Assembly: GCA_934481355.1 (NCBI GenBank)
Contig: CAKSPH010000008.1
Location: forward strand, 27,486-91,485
Source of the DNA: an uncultured Oscillospiraceae bacterium
GTDB taxonomy: Bacteria > Bacillota > Clostridia > Oscillospirales > Ruminococcaceae
Direction: 5' to 3'
DNA: 64,000 bases
Below the pieces are notes generated by a model. It saw only the letters and a list, made by a program, of their open reading frames with translations, did no database searches and had not been told where the DNA came from. Of the stretch, positions 7,125 to 15,635 are shown in pieces. Each line of letters starts with the position of its first letter. Within the stretch, counting starts at the first letter, position 1. The position numbers and the translations under genes are program-made.

Positions 7125-8043
7125 CGTTCAGACTATCAACCATCTGGCGAAATATATTGTTGAAAAATGCGGCAATAATATAGACGTGGCTGGTAAAAAA
7201 GCCAAGCGTGAATTCGATCAGCTGTATATTAATATTATTTCAGAAGTGGCCATAACTTTCCGCAACAATCCGGATTTTTATTACTTTGAAGATGCAATAA
7301 CTGACACATTCTTGAAAGTGTTTGAAAAATACGATCCGCAGTATGATTTCTGGAACTTCTTTGTCAGCTCGCTCAGGAAAAAGGCTATATCCCGTATAGA
7401 AAAGCGTAATCGTGAGAGATACGAAAAGTCCCATAGCAACGACGAAGAAAAATGCATACAGAACGTCAGAAAAATAGAATACAGCTTAGACGAAGCAATA
7501 TCCGGTGATACTGAAGGTCTGACTGTTAAAGATTCCGTAGAAGATACGACTGATCAGACAGACAGGGTGATTAATGATGTCGCATATGAGGTGTTCTATC
7601 TTGCTCTGGTCGATTACTGCCTCGGGCGGAAAGCTGTTTATTCAAAGAAAAAGACGTTCAACTACACGCCTCTGTTTTTTACCGATAAGGTGGCTTTTGA
7701 TATCTTCGCCGAACGCGATGGTAAGATGATAGGTCTTATCAGGCGCAACAATATCAAATTCAACGAGGCGTCCGACATTGACTTTCTGAATACGTTCGTT
7801 AACAAGCACTGCGATGAGCTTTCCGACGCAGACGGGGCAGATTATCTTCCGCTTTCGCTTTTCACAGGAAAGGAAAAGGACGCCGACAAGCCCTGTCGTA
7901 CAAAGGGGAAGCTTCCGTATGCGGTTATAGAAAAATACCTTGAATCTGCATTTGGTAAGCATGTTTCAGATTCCGCCGTGAAGCAAAAAAAGGACGAATT
8001 TGACGCTGCTTGTAAGTCTGTTGGAGAAAGATGGGTATTATAA
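7117..8043 (+). CDS. Sigma-70 region 2-like protein in CARF operon
   Basis: A 308-residue protein. Residues about 30-105 resemble sigma-70 region 2: an acidic helix FEDAITDTFLKVFEKYDP (57-74), an aromatic stretch DFWNFFVSSLRKKAISRI (77-94), then a basic KRNRERYEK segment. This matches the helix that binds the RNA polymerase clamp and the -10-binding helix of ECF-type factors. The C-terminus (about 265-300) may hold a helix-turn-helix with VSDSAVKQKK, but this is weak. The start overlaps the CARF-only gene by 8 bases. Known type III systems use sigma factors as outputs (CalpS with CalpL/CalpT; RpoE with Csx30 in III-E). A role as a CRISPR-triggered transcription switch is therefore inference from sequence and position. 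Confidence 0.65.
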   Translation: MSNVQTINHLAKYIVEKCGNNIDVAGKKAKREFDQLYINIISEVAITFRNNPDFYYFEDAITDTFLKVFEKYDPQYDFWNFFVSSLRKKAISRIEKRNRERYEKSHSNDEEKCIQNVRKIEYSLDEAISGDTEGLTVKDSVEDTTDQTDRVINDVAYEVFYLALVDYCLGRKAVYSKKKTFNYTPLFFTDKVAFDIFAERDGKMIGLIRRNNIKFNEASDIDFLNTFVNKHCDELSDADGADYLPLSLFTGKEKDADKPCRTKGKLPYAVIEKYLESAFGKHVSDSAVKQKKDEFDAACKSVGERWVL

Positions 8044-8056
8044 GTACATAATAGCA

Positions 8057-8230
8057 TTATTGTCCTTTTAAATATCGGATAATATTTTCTCTTACTATTC
8101 TCCACTGTTTTCCCACCCTGAACGCCTTAATCTCATCGCTCTGCACCAATCGCAGAGCGGTGTTTTTTCCTATGTGCAGAAGCTCCTGCAATTCTTTAAG
8201 AGTTAAAATATCTTTAGTATTATTTAGCAT
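8057..8230 (-). CDS. Excisionase-like helix-turn-helix protein
   Basis: A 57-residue protein on the minus strand. LTLKELQELLHIGKNTALRL (residues 9-28) is the helix-turn-helix of the excisionase/MerR-like small-protein group. It is followed by the usual winged part, where FRVGKQWRI precedes a closing helix ending IIRYLKGQ. AAAGGAG lies upstream of the ATG (8228-8230). Such proteins bind att or promoter DNA of integrated elements as recombination directionality factors or regulators. It marks the change from the CRISPR locus to mobile-element genes and runs opposite to its neighbours. Its partner integrase could be the large serine recombinase at 18057, but nothing in the sequence proves this. 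Confidence 0.75.
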   Translation of the reverse strand: MLNNTKDILTLKELQELLHIGKNTALRLVQSDEIKAFRVGKQWRIVRENIIRYLKGQ

Positions 8231-8325
8231 TACAACACGCTCCTTTTTGGTTTATTTAATCCCATGTTCGCCCGCAAAGCCGCTCCACACAGAGGTATAT
8301 TATACCGTTGTGAGGAGGTGATCCG

Positions 8326-8513
8326 ATGAAGGAATAAGCGCACAGACGCTCGCAGCGATAGCCGAAGCCAGCATACTGGTTATATCCGGAATAATCGGCT
8401 TAGCGACCGAGCGCCGCAAGGACGAGAAGCGCAGTCAGCTTCAGCAGAAAATCGACGACGCAGAACGTGAAATGAAACGTCTCGACAGCACGGACTTCCG
8501 GCTGAAGAAGTAA
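8326..8513 (+). pseudogene. Small membrane-protein ORF broken after the third codon
   Basis: An excellent ribosome site (GAGGAGGTGATCCG) leads to ATG at 8326, but that frame reads only three codons and stops (TAA 8335-8337). In the neighbouring frame, from 8331 to the TAA at 8511-8513, 60 codons are open. They encode a hydrophobic segment (ILVISGIIGLA) and then a charged helix (KIDDAEREMKRL), a typical small phage/ICE membrane protein. A single-base insertion near the start would explain this. A sequencing error or programmed frameshift is possible. Confidence 0.4.
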
Positions 8514-8557
8514 GTTTATTTCGGTTTATCCTGCACCCGATTTTCACAACAGAACAC

Positions 8558-8606
8558 AGCCCTGTTATCGTGATGAAAAATCACGGTGACGGGGCTTTTG
8601 TTTTGC
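8558..8606 (+). terminator. Terminator-like hairpin
   Basis: AGCCCTGTTATCGTGA pairs with TCACGGTGACGGGGCT using three G-U pairs, followed by a T-rich run. It separates the broken small ORF from the DUF960 gene. Confidence 0.75.
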
Positions 8607-8646
8607 TCACAAACCGCATAACTGAGCCACACAGGAGGTAACAGCA

Positions 8647-8931
8647 ATGTTCAGCAATCCAAGATACAGCACCAGAGGAATCAGTGAAACAGTCCCTATA
8701 CTGACACAAATAATTCTCTGGAACTGCATCGACAACATGAAAACCGAAAAGGATTATCTTCAGGTTTTCAAACTCACGGCAAAGGACCATACCCAGCACG
8801 TCACGCACAGTCAGGAGGAACCCGCTTATGAATACACATTTGAGTTCCGGACTGACGAACCCATCACAGCAAAAATCTTCGTCATAGATGACGAAACTCA
8901 CACCACCATGCTTTTGGCAGAAGAATATTGA
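8647..8931 (+). CDS. DUF960-family protein
   Basis: A 94-residue protein with the DUF960 pattern: F.NPRYSTRGISE near the start, then ILWNCID and DYLQVFKL (residues 23-44). The family is common on phages and conjugative elements of Bacillota and has no assigned function. ATG follows ACAGGAGG. It is 12 bases ahead of the amidoligase gene and probably in the same operon. Confidence 0.8.
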   Translation: MFSNPRYSTRGISETVPILTQIILWNCIDNMKTEKDYLQVFKLTAKDHTQHVTHSQEEPAYEYTFEFRTDEPITAKIFVIDDETHTTMLLAEEY

Positions 8932-8943
8932 GGAGGACACACT

Positions 8944-10062
8944 ATGGACAACAACGAAACCACCCGCCCCGTCTGCAGCTGCTGCGGAGCAACAATCGAA
9001 ACCGATGATTACTACACATTTGAAGGCAGCATTTTATGCGATGAATGCTACCACAGCGAGACAGTCGTTTGTGAGCACTGCGGCGACAGAATCTGGGCGG
9101 ACGATAATGCAGGCACTGATGGTATGCCGCTCTGCAATTCCTGCTACGACGATTACTACACGACCTGCGAATGCTGCGGGCGCATTATCCACCGTGATTA
9201 CGCCAATTACGATGATGACGATGATTACGCCTACTGCGACCGCTGCTACGAGGAACGTCAGAACAGCTCCATTCACGAGTACAGCTACAAGCCCGACCCG
9301 ATATTTTACGGTGACAGCAAGCGTTATTTCGGCGTGGAACTTGAAATCGACGAGGGCGGCAAAAACGGTGACAATGCTGATACGCTTCTGGGTATCGACA
9401 ACCGGCTTGCGGAGCATATCTACATCAAGTCCGACGGAAGCCTTTCGGACGGAATGGAAATCGTAACTTACCCTATGTCGCTCCGCTATCACAAGGACAA
9501 AATGCCTTGGGCGGAAATCATGCGTTCCGCAATCCGCATGGATTATCGCAGCCACAAAACCTCGACTTGCGGATTACATATTCACGTCAACAGAACAGCC
9601 TTCGGCAGTACCCGGGAAGCACAGGACGAGTGCATTTCCCGGGTGCTATATTTTGTAGAGCACCATTGGCTGGAGTTGCTGAAATTCAGCCGCAGGACAG
9701 AGTACCAGATGAACCGCTGGGCAGCGAGATATGGTTACAAGAACAGCCCTAAAGAAATACTGGAGGACGCTAAAAAGGGTTGCAATGGTCGCTATGCTTG
9801 CGTGAATATTACGAATTATCATACGATAGAGTTTCGTATGTTCCGCGGCACGCTCAAGTACAACACGCTGATTGCAACGCTGGAACTCGTGGACAAGATT
9901 TGTGAGCTTGCAATAGACCTGACAGACAGCGAACTGAAATCAGTAAGCTGGTCTGACTTTGTAGGCTCACTGGACGACAGCACTGAACCGGAGCTGATAA
10001 CCTATCTCAAGGAGCGCCAGCTCTACATAAATACACCGATAACGGCTGAGGAGGACGAATAA
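8944..10062 (+). CDS. Zinc-ribbon amidoligase
   Basis: A 372-residue protein. Residues 11-95 hold six CxxC pairs (CSCC, CDEC, CEHC, CNSC, CECC, CDRC), which suggest about three zinc ribbons. From about residue 128 there is an amidoligase domain of the glutamine-synthetase fold: YFGVELEID, SDGSLSDGMEIVTYP, CGLHIHVN and the late EFRMFRGTL. These contain the Glu and His residues expected to bind metal and ATP. Family knowledge predicts ATP-dependent formation of amide bonds on peptides or proteins. It is followed after 2 bases by a class II glutamine amidotransferase, a pairing reported for peptide-tagging operons of mobile elements. The substrate is unknown. Confidence 0.85.
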   Translation: MDNNETTRPVCSCCGATIETDDYYTFEGSILCDECYHSETVVCEHCGDRIWADDNAGTDGMPLCNSCYDDYYTTCECCGRIIHRDYANYDDDDDYAYCDRCYEERQNSSIHEYSYKPDPIFYGDSKRYFGVELEIDEGGKNGDNADTLLGIDNRLAEHIYIKSDGSLSDGMEIVTYPMSLRYHKDKMPWAEIMRSAIRMDYRSHKTSTCGLHIHVNRTAFGSTREAQDECISRVLYFVEHHWLELLKFSRRTEYQMNRWAARYGYKNSPKEILEDAKKGCNGRYACVNITNYHTIEFRMFRGTLKYNTLIATLELVDKICELAIDLTDSELKSVSWSDFVGSLDDSTEPELITYLKERQLYINTPITAEEDE

Positions 10063-10064
10063 TT

Positions 10065-11048
10065 ATGTGTGCAATTTTCGGCTTGATAGATTACAATCAC
10101 ACTTTAAGCGCAAAACAGCGTGAGAAACTGCTCCGTGTTCTTTCCGAAGAATGCGAGGAGCGAGGAACCGACGCAACTGGTTACGCCTTTAATCACAATG
10201 GCAAACTCTCAATTTACAAGCGCCCTTATGCTGCTCACAAGGTACACCTTAAACTACACGAGGACAGCAATGTTATCATGGGACACACCAGAATGGCAAC
10301 GCATGGCAACAAGCTTGACAACCGCAACAACCACCCGTTCCCCGGAATAGTGAACGGAACTCATTTTGCACTTGCGCACAACGGAGTGCTTCACAATGAT
10401 GTGAGGTTACGCAAGCAGATGTCGCTTCCGAGCACGCCAGTCAAGACAGACAGCTACATTGCGGTACAGCTTTTGGAACAGCAGAAATCCCTTGACATAC
10501 AGTCCATTTCTGAAATGGCTGAGCTTGTCGAGGGTTCTTTTGTATTCACAGTTCTGGACGAGCATAATAACGTCTATTTCGTCAAGGGCGATAATCCGCT
10601 TGCACTCTATCATTATGAAACCTGCGGGCTTTACATATATGCCAGCACGGAAGCAATACTTGACCGAGCACTTACACGCCTCGAAATTCTCAACATCGAG
10701 CACCAGAAAATCAATACGAGCTGTGGCGATATTCTGAAAATCGACAGCACAGGAGCAATGGAACAGGGAATGTTCGATACCACAAATCTGATGATGTACG
10801 ACTATCGTTATTTCCGTCGTGATTGGTGGAATGTCCCGGAATCATGCGAAAGTGAACCGCAGGACGTGAAACAGTTGAAAGACTTCGCAAGCTCCATAGG
10901 TGTGTCCCGTGAGGACATCGACCTGCTCCTGAGTTACGGCTATTTCGTTGAGGAAATCGAAGAAATGCTTTACCAGCCCGGAGTGATAGAGGAAGCGCTG
11001 TGCGAAATTCTGAACGAGTGCGCATACGACTACTGCGGCGAGTTCTGA
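10065..11048 (+). CDS. Class II glutamine amidotransferase-like protein
   Basis: A 327-residue protein beginning MCAIFGL, where Cys2 becomes the N-terminal nucleophile of an Ntn-type glutaminase once Met is removed. GHTRMATHG (about 73-81), NNHPF and AHNGVLHN are the family's substrate-binding motifs. The last 70 residues (after YDYRYFRRDWW) are not part of the standard fold and include a small helical segment resembling a UBA-like tail. It could release ammonia for, or edit products of, the amidoligase encoded 2 bases upstream, or hydrolyse the bonds that the ligase makes. Confidence 0.85.
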   Translation: MCAIFGLIDYNHTLSAKQREKLLRVLSEECEERGTDATGYAFNHNGKLSIYKRPYAAHKVHLKLHEDSNVIMGHTRMATHGNKLDNRNNHPFPGIVNGTHFALAHNGVLHNDVRLRKQMSLPSTPVKTDSYIAVQLLEQQKSLDIQSISEMAELVEGSFVFTVLDEHNNVYFVKGDNPLALYHYETCGLYIYASTEAILDRALTRLEILNIEHQKINTSCGDILKIDSTGAMEQGMFDTTNLMMYDYRYFRRDWWNVPESCESEPQDVKQLKDFASSIGVSREDIDLLLSYGYFVEEIEEMLYQPGVIEEALCEILNECAYDYCGEF

Positions 11049-11170
11049 GCGTTCGGAAATCTCACCCACATTGCGAACATATCCGGAAAGCGCCAAACGA
11101 ACATTTGCGAACGCAGAATCAAGGTACTTTCCGGTTTCCGCAAAAGTATACTTTATCGAACGGAGGAATC

Positions 11171-11770
11171 ATGGGAAGAACATACGGATACGCCAGGGTT
11201 TCCAGCACGGAGCAGAACCTCGACCGACAGGTTGAAGCACTCCTTGAATACGGCGTTGAAGACCGTGACATTGTTACGGACAAGCAGTCCGGCAAGGATT
11301 TTCAGCGCAAAGGCTACCTCGCCTTGAAGAACCAGATGCTTCGCCCCGGCGACACGCTGGTAATCAAGGAGATGGACAGGCTCGGCAGGGATTACAGCGC
11401 AATCAAGGACGAATGGCTCGACATTCAGCGCATGGGCGTAGACATCGTGATAATCGACACGCCGATACTGAACACGAAAGAGAAATCCAACCTTGAGAAA
11501 AATCTGATTTGCAGCATTGTTTTTGAGCTGCTGGCTTACACCGCCGAAAAGGAACGTCGTAAAATCCGCTTACGCCAATCTGAGGGAATTCGGCTTGCGC
11601 TCGACAAGGGCGTGAAATTCGGCAGACCCGAAACAACGCTCCCCGATAATTACGCCGAGGTGATTGACCTGTGGCAGTCCGGCAGCATTACAGCCGTAGA
11701 GGCAATGAAACACTTGGGCATGAAGAAAACCACATTCTACAAGCTGGCTCGCAGGCTGACGAACAAATGA
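11171..11770 (+). CDS. Small serine recombinase (resolvase/invertase type)
   Basis: A 199-residue serine recombinase. TYGYARVSSTEQNLDRQ near the N-terminus contains the catalytic Ser11. KEMDRLGRDY (around 70) supplies the conserved D-R-x-x-R motif, and the C-terminal SITAVEAMKHLGMKKTTFYKLARR is the helix-turn-helix. ATG 11171 is chosen because CGGAGG sits 5 bases upstream; the open frame extends further back without a good site. The 120 bases before it contain related TTGCGAAC / GCGAACA segments that could be part of a res site. Its likely jobs are element resolution or inversion. Confidence 0.9.
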   Translation: MGRTYGYARVSSTEQNLDRQVEALLEYGVEDRDIVTDKQSGKDFQRKGYLALKNQMLRPGDTLVIKEMDRLGRDYSAIKDEWLDIQRMGVDIVIIDTPILNTKEKSNLEKNLICSIVFELLAYTAEKERRKIRLRQSEGIRLALDKGVKFGRPETTLPDNYAEVIDLWQSGSITAVEAMKHLGMKKTTFYKLARRLTNK

Positions 11771-11802
11771 TTATCAGCGGCGAGCCGCTTTTATATAGAT
11801 CA

Positions 11803-11835
11803 ACCGGTGCTTCGTAAATGGAGCACCGGTTTTTG
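11803..11835 (+). terminator. Terminator after resolvase gene
   Basis: ACCGGTGCT pairs with AGCACCGGT around a 10-base loop, then TTTTTG. A second small perfect hairpin (AGCGGC/GCCGCT) lies 15 bases upstream. Confidence 0.85.
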
Positions 11836-11837
11836 TA

Positions 11838-11866
11838 TTGACAATGGATAGATTTTGTAATATAAT
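11838..11866 (+). promoter_or_regulatory. Promoter of the 678-residue protein gene
   Basis: TTGACA at 11838-11843, a 17-base spacer and TATAAT at 11861-11866: a full consensus sigma-A promoter, directly after the preceding terminator. Confidence 0.9.
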
Positions 11867-11923
11867 CAATATAGAGTTGTGATATTTCATTATGGCTGGA
11901 AAATAATAAGGAGAACAAATAGC

Positions 11924-13960
11924 ATGAAGAAAAATAATAATACCTCCGAACTTGATGATCTCCTTGCAAATGTAGAAGATATTGATTTTGTCTTTGAAGA
12001 CGATACTATATCTGATACAGATGAATCGGATGAGAGCGAAGAAGATGACTTACCGGAAGATTTTTTTGACGATGATTCTGAAGAAAATGATCTGTATGAA
12101 CCAGATGGTATACCGAAGAAACATTCCTTTGTGGTCGGTGACAAGGTAATGACATCTATCTTTCCGGAGCGCTTTTTCGATTCCGATTATGAAATGAACA
12201 CGAATGAGAAATTATATATCATTGATTGTTCAAAAGAGTGGGCGCAGGCACGTCAGGAATATGATAATTTAATGGAAGAGTACTACCTCCGGACTGAAAA
12301 AGCAAACCAGCTTACTGAGAGCAATAATCCTCCATGTTTTGAAGTCAGAGATGAGCCTGCTGATAAAGTGGCTAGGATAAAGTACCGCTTTTCGAGCATA
12401 CTGGGCGATTTTGACAAAAGCAACACTGATACTATCTTTAAGGACTATCCGGTGGATATCAGCCGGGAATGTGTCAGCAATGTGATTTTTGATAAAATTA
12501 AGAGCAGGGATATCAAGATAAGAAATCCTCTGAAGATAACCGGTTTTATCGAAGATATTGCCTTTTCCTATTGGGCGGTAAAACCTATTATATATCATCG
12601 TAAGGTCAATGGCAGAGATGAATTATTCAACTATTATGAGATTTACACCAGGAATAACGTACGTTGTGTGATATGTCCTCCACAGAGTCTGAAAAAGGTC
12701 CTGGAATCAAGCGGCATCGACTATGATTATTCCATAATTTCAAGGCAGATAATCGAGAGTGAAAAAATACTCCAGCCTGAATCAGTCGAACGCTCGTTTG
12801 CTTTCCGGTGGTTCAGAGATATGCTGCCGATAAATGAAACGACCGCACTCTCTAACGCTGAAACAAAAAAACTCGTCGGGCTGCCCTGTGGAACTCAGAA
12901 GCTCATTTTTTCGATTTTGGGATATTCCGTGCTGTCTCTGTTTGTTCCGGATATGGGTGAATATGATGAGCCGCCTAAGGTAGTTGCGGGAAACATAGTT
13001 GCGCAGATTTCTCAGGTAAAGGATATCATTTCGGCTGTTTCTGCTTGTTTTGTATCAGCCGGAGGTAGCGACCTCATTAAGCCAAAGTACCTTTCTCTCA
13101 AACCGGACGAGTCCCTGAATTTCCAGAATTGCGAGCGCCGTCTTATCGTAATCAATACGACAGGTATGCGTGGCAGGGATAAGGAGCAGAAACTCTTTCA
13201 GACGATACTTGACGATTATATACGATATGCGGAGCAGAAGATCGTTCCGGTTGCATATCCGGATATAGGGTGGCTGCCTCTGGTGATCAGTACCGATGAA
13301 CGTGACGAGCGATTCTACAATATTGATATTCAAAGCGCAGATTTATCAATGGTTACAGAGGTTACAACAGTGTTACGAAAGCTGTACCGCAACGCCCTTG
13401 TGGGGATATCCGAAAGCGGTTTTGCCAGGCTGCGTGAAACTGTAATTGCATGGGCTGATGAGAAAGTGACCGAGCGGAATGCCACTGGCGCATACAGCTC
13501 CAGATACAAGAGTATGCCGGATTTCCTGTATGCCTGCTGCAGGTATTGCGCTGCCGGTGATGATGAATTGATTCAGACGGTTCATAATGTCATGTATGAT
13601 ATTACAGGGGATTTGCCTGAGCATATGGGCGGTTCTTCTCGGAAAGATGAGAGGTATCTCAAAGTTGCTGATTTGATCAACGAACAACTTCAGAATGGCA
13701 TTATTCCCGATGAGCAAAAAGGTGATGATTGCAAAGATGCCGCATTCCGTTATTTGCATAAGGGAACACCGTGTGTATGCCTGGGAGAGCAGTATATTGA
13801 CGGTCTGATTAAGCATTTGAATATATCCGGTTATCAGGCAGGAGATTTCATTCAGCACTGCGCCGAATATAATATACTGAAAGACGGGCAGCGGAGTATT
13901 ACCGTGAAATTCAACGGAAAATCCAGCCGATTCACAGCAATTGATATTTCTAAGATGTAA
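11924..13960 (+). CDS. Unrecognised 678-residue mobile-element protein
   Basis: I do not recognise this protein. Residues 1-65 are strongly acidic (long runs of D, E and S). The rest is globular, with no Walker A, zinc or membrane motif. GLPCGTQKLIFSILGYSVLSLF (about 325-347) and the later VINTTGMRGRDKEQKLFQTILDDYI recall the layout of helicase or DUF927-type phage primase-helicases in which the P-loop has been lost. AAGGAG is 11 bases before ATG 11924. It has its own consensus promoter and terminator, is more A+T-rich than the eCIS genes, and faces a Rep-like gene; a role in element replication is possible. Confidence 0.6.
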   Translation: MKKNNNTSELDDLLANVEDIDFVFEDDTISDTDESDESEEDDLPEDFFDDDSEENDLYEPDGIPKKHSFVVGDKVMTSIFPERFFDSDYEMNTNEKLYIIDCSKEWAQARQEYDNLMEEYYLRTEKANQLTESNNPPCFEVRDEPADKVARIKYRFSSILGDFDKSNTDTIFKDYPVDISRECVSNVIFDKIKSRDIKIRNPLKITGFIEDIAFSYWAVKPIIYHRKVNGRDELFNYYEIYTRNNVRCVICPPQSLKKVLESSGIDYDYSIISRQIIESEKILQPESVERSFAFRWFRDMLPINETTALSNAETKKLVGLPCGTQKLIFSILGYSVLSLFVPDMGEYDEPPKVVAGNIVAQISQVKDIISAVSACFVSAGGSDLIKPKYLSLKPDESLNFQNCERRLIVINTTGMRGRDKEQKLFQTILDDYIRYAEQKIVPVAYPDIGWLPLVISTDERDERFYNIDIQSADLSMVTEVTTVLRKLYRNALVGISESGFARLRETVIAWADEKVTERNATGAYSSRYKSMPDFLYACCRYCAAGDDELIQTVHNVMYDITGDLPEHMGGSSRKDERYLKVADLINEQLQNGIIPDEQKGDDCKDAAFRYLHKGTPCVCLGEQYIDGLIKHLNISGYQAGDFIQHCAEYNILKDGQRSITVKFNGKSSRFTAIDISKM

Positions 13961-13966
13961 TCAATT

Positions 13967-13999
13967 CTGGCATTACCGATGATGGTAATGCCAGTTTTT
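13967..13999 (+). terminator. Terminator after 678-residue protein gene
   Basis: CTGGCATTACC pairs perfectly with GGTAATGCCAG, followed by five T residues. It begins 7 bases after the stop codon. Confidence 0.92.
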
Positions 14000-14376
14000 G
14001 TTGTATCATTCGGTAAATAGCACACTGTAACCGACGCTGTGACCGAATGTGTTTCGTAGTATGCAATACAAGCAATAATGCGGAGTTACACGGTTACAAG
14101 GTTGTAGCTATTTTTTGAAATGCATATATCCAGAATATGAATATCAACCTGCCTTTAGGGAGATTCCCAGAGTGAGATTTCAATTTGTTGCTTGCCTTTG
14201 TGCCCGGGGTTACGGGATAGCTGTCTGTAATAATATTCTATGTGAGTATGAACACTGTATGTAGCCTCTGTTATGTGCGTCTCATTCCGGGTATTCTGAT
14301 TTCCTGCTGCCTATTAATTATGTAAGGCGCACTATAAATTATAATTCGGGCTGCTTTTCGTGAACCTCTGCGTTTG
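14000..14376. other. Non-coding interval between convergent genes
   Basis: Between the forward terminator and the end of the Rep-like gene I see no gene, iteron series or strong palindrome. It includes GTAACCG and GTGACCG close together near 14028-14052 and a weak CTCTG/CAGAG hairpin near 14367-14382 that could end the minus-strand transcript. A replication origin here would be guesswork. Confidence 0.4.
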
Positions 14377-15426
14377 TCAGAGCCATTCAAACAGACTGGG
14401 CAGATCACAAATGGCTTTCTTTGCCGGGAGCGGCACCGGGTTTACCCCGATATTTTCAAACTTGTCTATCATTTTATGATAGGCTCTGCTGTCCAGCTTT
14501 GGATCCTCCTGCTCCATGGCACGACGTGCACTGAACATTCCGTGCTTCTGTGCAACGAGTTCGGAAAACCTGCACATTCTGTTCCGCATCTTTTTCCTGT
14601 TCACCTGTTCGCATATGAGGCGGTTGACCTCGCTTAGCTTATAGCTTGCTCCGTCAACTATAAACTTAGACAATATCTCATAAATCAGGTCGTCGCTGTT
14701 ATTTATGAACCAGAGCAGCGTATCTGAATTCGTCAGGGTAATTTCATGCTTACGCTTAATTGTATTTACATTGAGAATGCGGTATTCTGCCCGCAGTATT
14801 CCGTGAGCTTCATCGCTTGGGTGACCGATTTTTTCAAGCTGCCGCTCTTTGTCATATAAGGATAGTTCAGCAACGCCGCTTCTGGATCTGGCAGTAAATC
14901 CGGCGACCTTGTCAAACCTTTTTCCGTATTCTTTTTTACCATAGACCTTATAAGACTTTGTCGCGCCAGCACGATACATCTGCCGGATATACGCTGATAC
15001 CAGTTCTGCGCTCCCTACGTCTATATTACTGCAGATATCAACTCTGGACAGCCTTAGCCTGTCTATTTCAAATTCATCGCCCAGCCAGCTGCTTAGCTGC
15101 CAGTTTACCATTTCGATAGCTTCCTGGGCGTTGCTTTCGTTGATTATTTTTACAAGCCCGTCTGCTACCAGTACTTTTTGAAGATTTACTATGAATTTTA
15201 TATAATAATCATTGTGGTTTGCTATGAGGTGAACCTGGATTCCAAGCCCCATAAATTTAAGCAGCCTATGGCATTTATAGCCTGGATTATTGCTCCTGTC
15301 GTAGAATATCTTATATCCTCCTTTCTGGCAATCGGTTTGTGCACGGTCCAGGAACTCCTGATATTTCAGGTATCCGTTTTCGCCTTTGCCAAATGATTTG
15401 CTGAGTTCAAATGTGTGTATGCTCAT
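14377..15426 (-). CDS. Replication initiation factor-like protein (Rep_trans type)
   Basis: A 349-residue protein. RLRLSRVDICSNIDVGS (about residues 120-136) matches the R-x-D-hydrophobic core motif of the Rep_trans / phage gpII-like initiators, and GVAELSLYDKERQLEK (about 190-205) is the typical Y-D-K segment that follows. Such proteins nick the double-strand origin to start rolling-circle replication of plasmids and ICEs. The ATG at 15426 sits behind GAGGAG; an upstream TTG is unlikely. It suggests that the region contains a plasmid-derived or conjugative module, although no relaxosome or conjugation genes are present in the window. Confidence 0.6.
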   Translation of the reverse strand: MSIHTFELSKSFGKGENGYLKYQEFLDRAQTDCQKGGYKIFYDRSNNPGYKCHRLLKFMGLGIQVHLIANHNDYYIKFIVNLQKVLVADGLVKIINESNAQEAIEMVNWQLSSWLGDEFEIDRLRLSRVDICSNIDVGSAELVSAYIRQMYRAGATKSYKVYGKKEYGKRFDKVAGFTARSRSGVAELSLYDKERQLEKIGHPSDEAHGILRAEYRILNVNTIKRKHEITLTNSDTLLWFINNSDDLIYEILSKFIVDGASYKLSEVNRLICEQVNRKKMRNRMCRFSELVAQKHGMFSARRAMEQEDPKLDSRAYHKMIDKFENIGVNPVPLPAKKAICDLPSLFEWL

Positions 15427-15585
15427 TTTCTTTCTCCTCAATATATAGTAGTAAAAATATACACTTTAGTGGAAGAACGCCCGCTTATGACACGGCGGTG
15501 CCGCACTCATAGGCATGTTGTCTTGAAACCACCTGTGCATTTACTACGATGTATGGAGGAGAATATTTTTATATAGGATAGAAAA

Positions 15586-15613
15586 ATCCGCCCTGTTTAA
15601 TATCAGAGCGGAT
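15586..15613 (-). terminator. Terminator of the 518-residue protein gene
   Basis: On the minus strand ATCCGCTCTG pairs with CAGGGCGGAT with one mismatch, followed by TTTTTC. It begins 22 bases after the stop of the 15636-17192 gene. Confidence 0.75.
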
Positions 15614-15635
15614 AGTGTTTTGGATTCAGGAGTTC

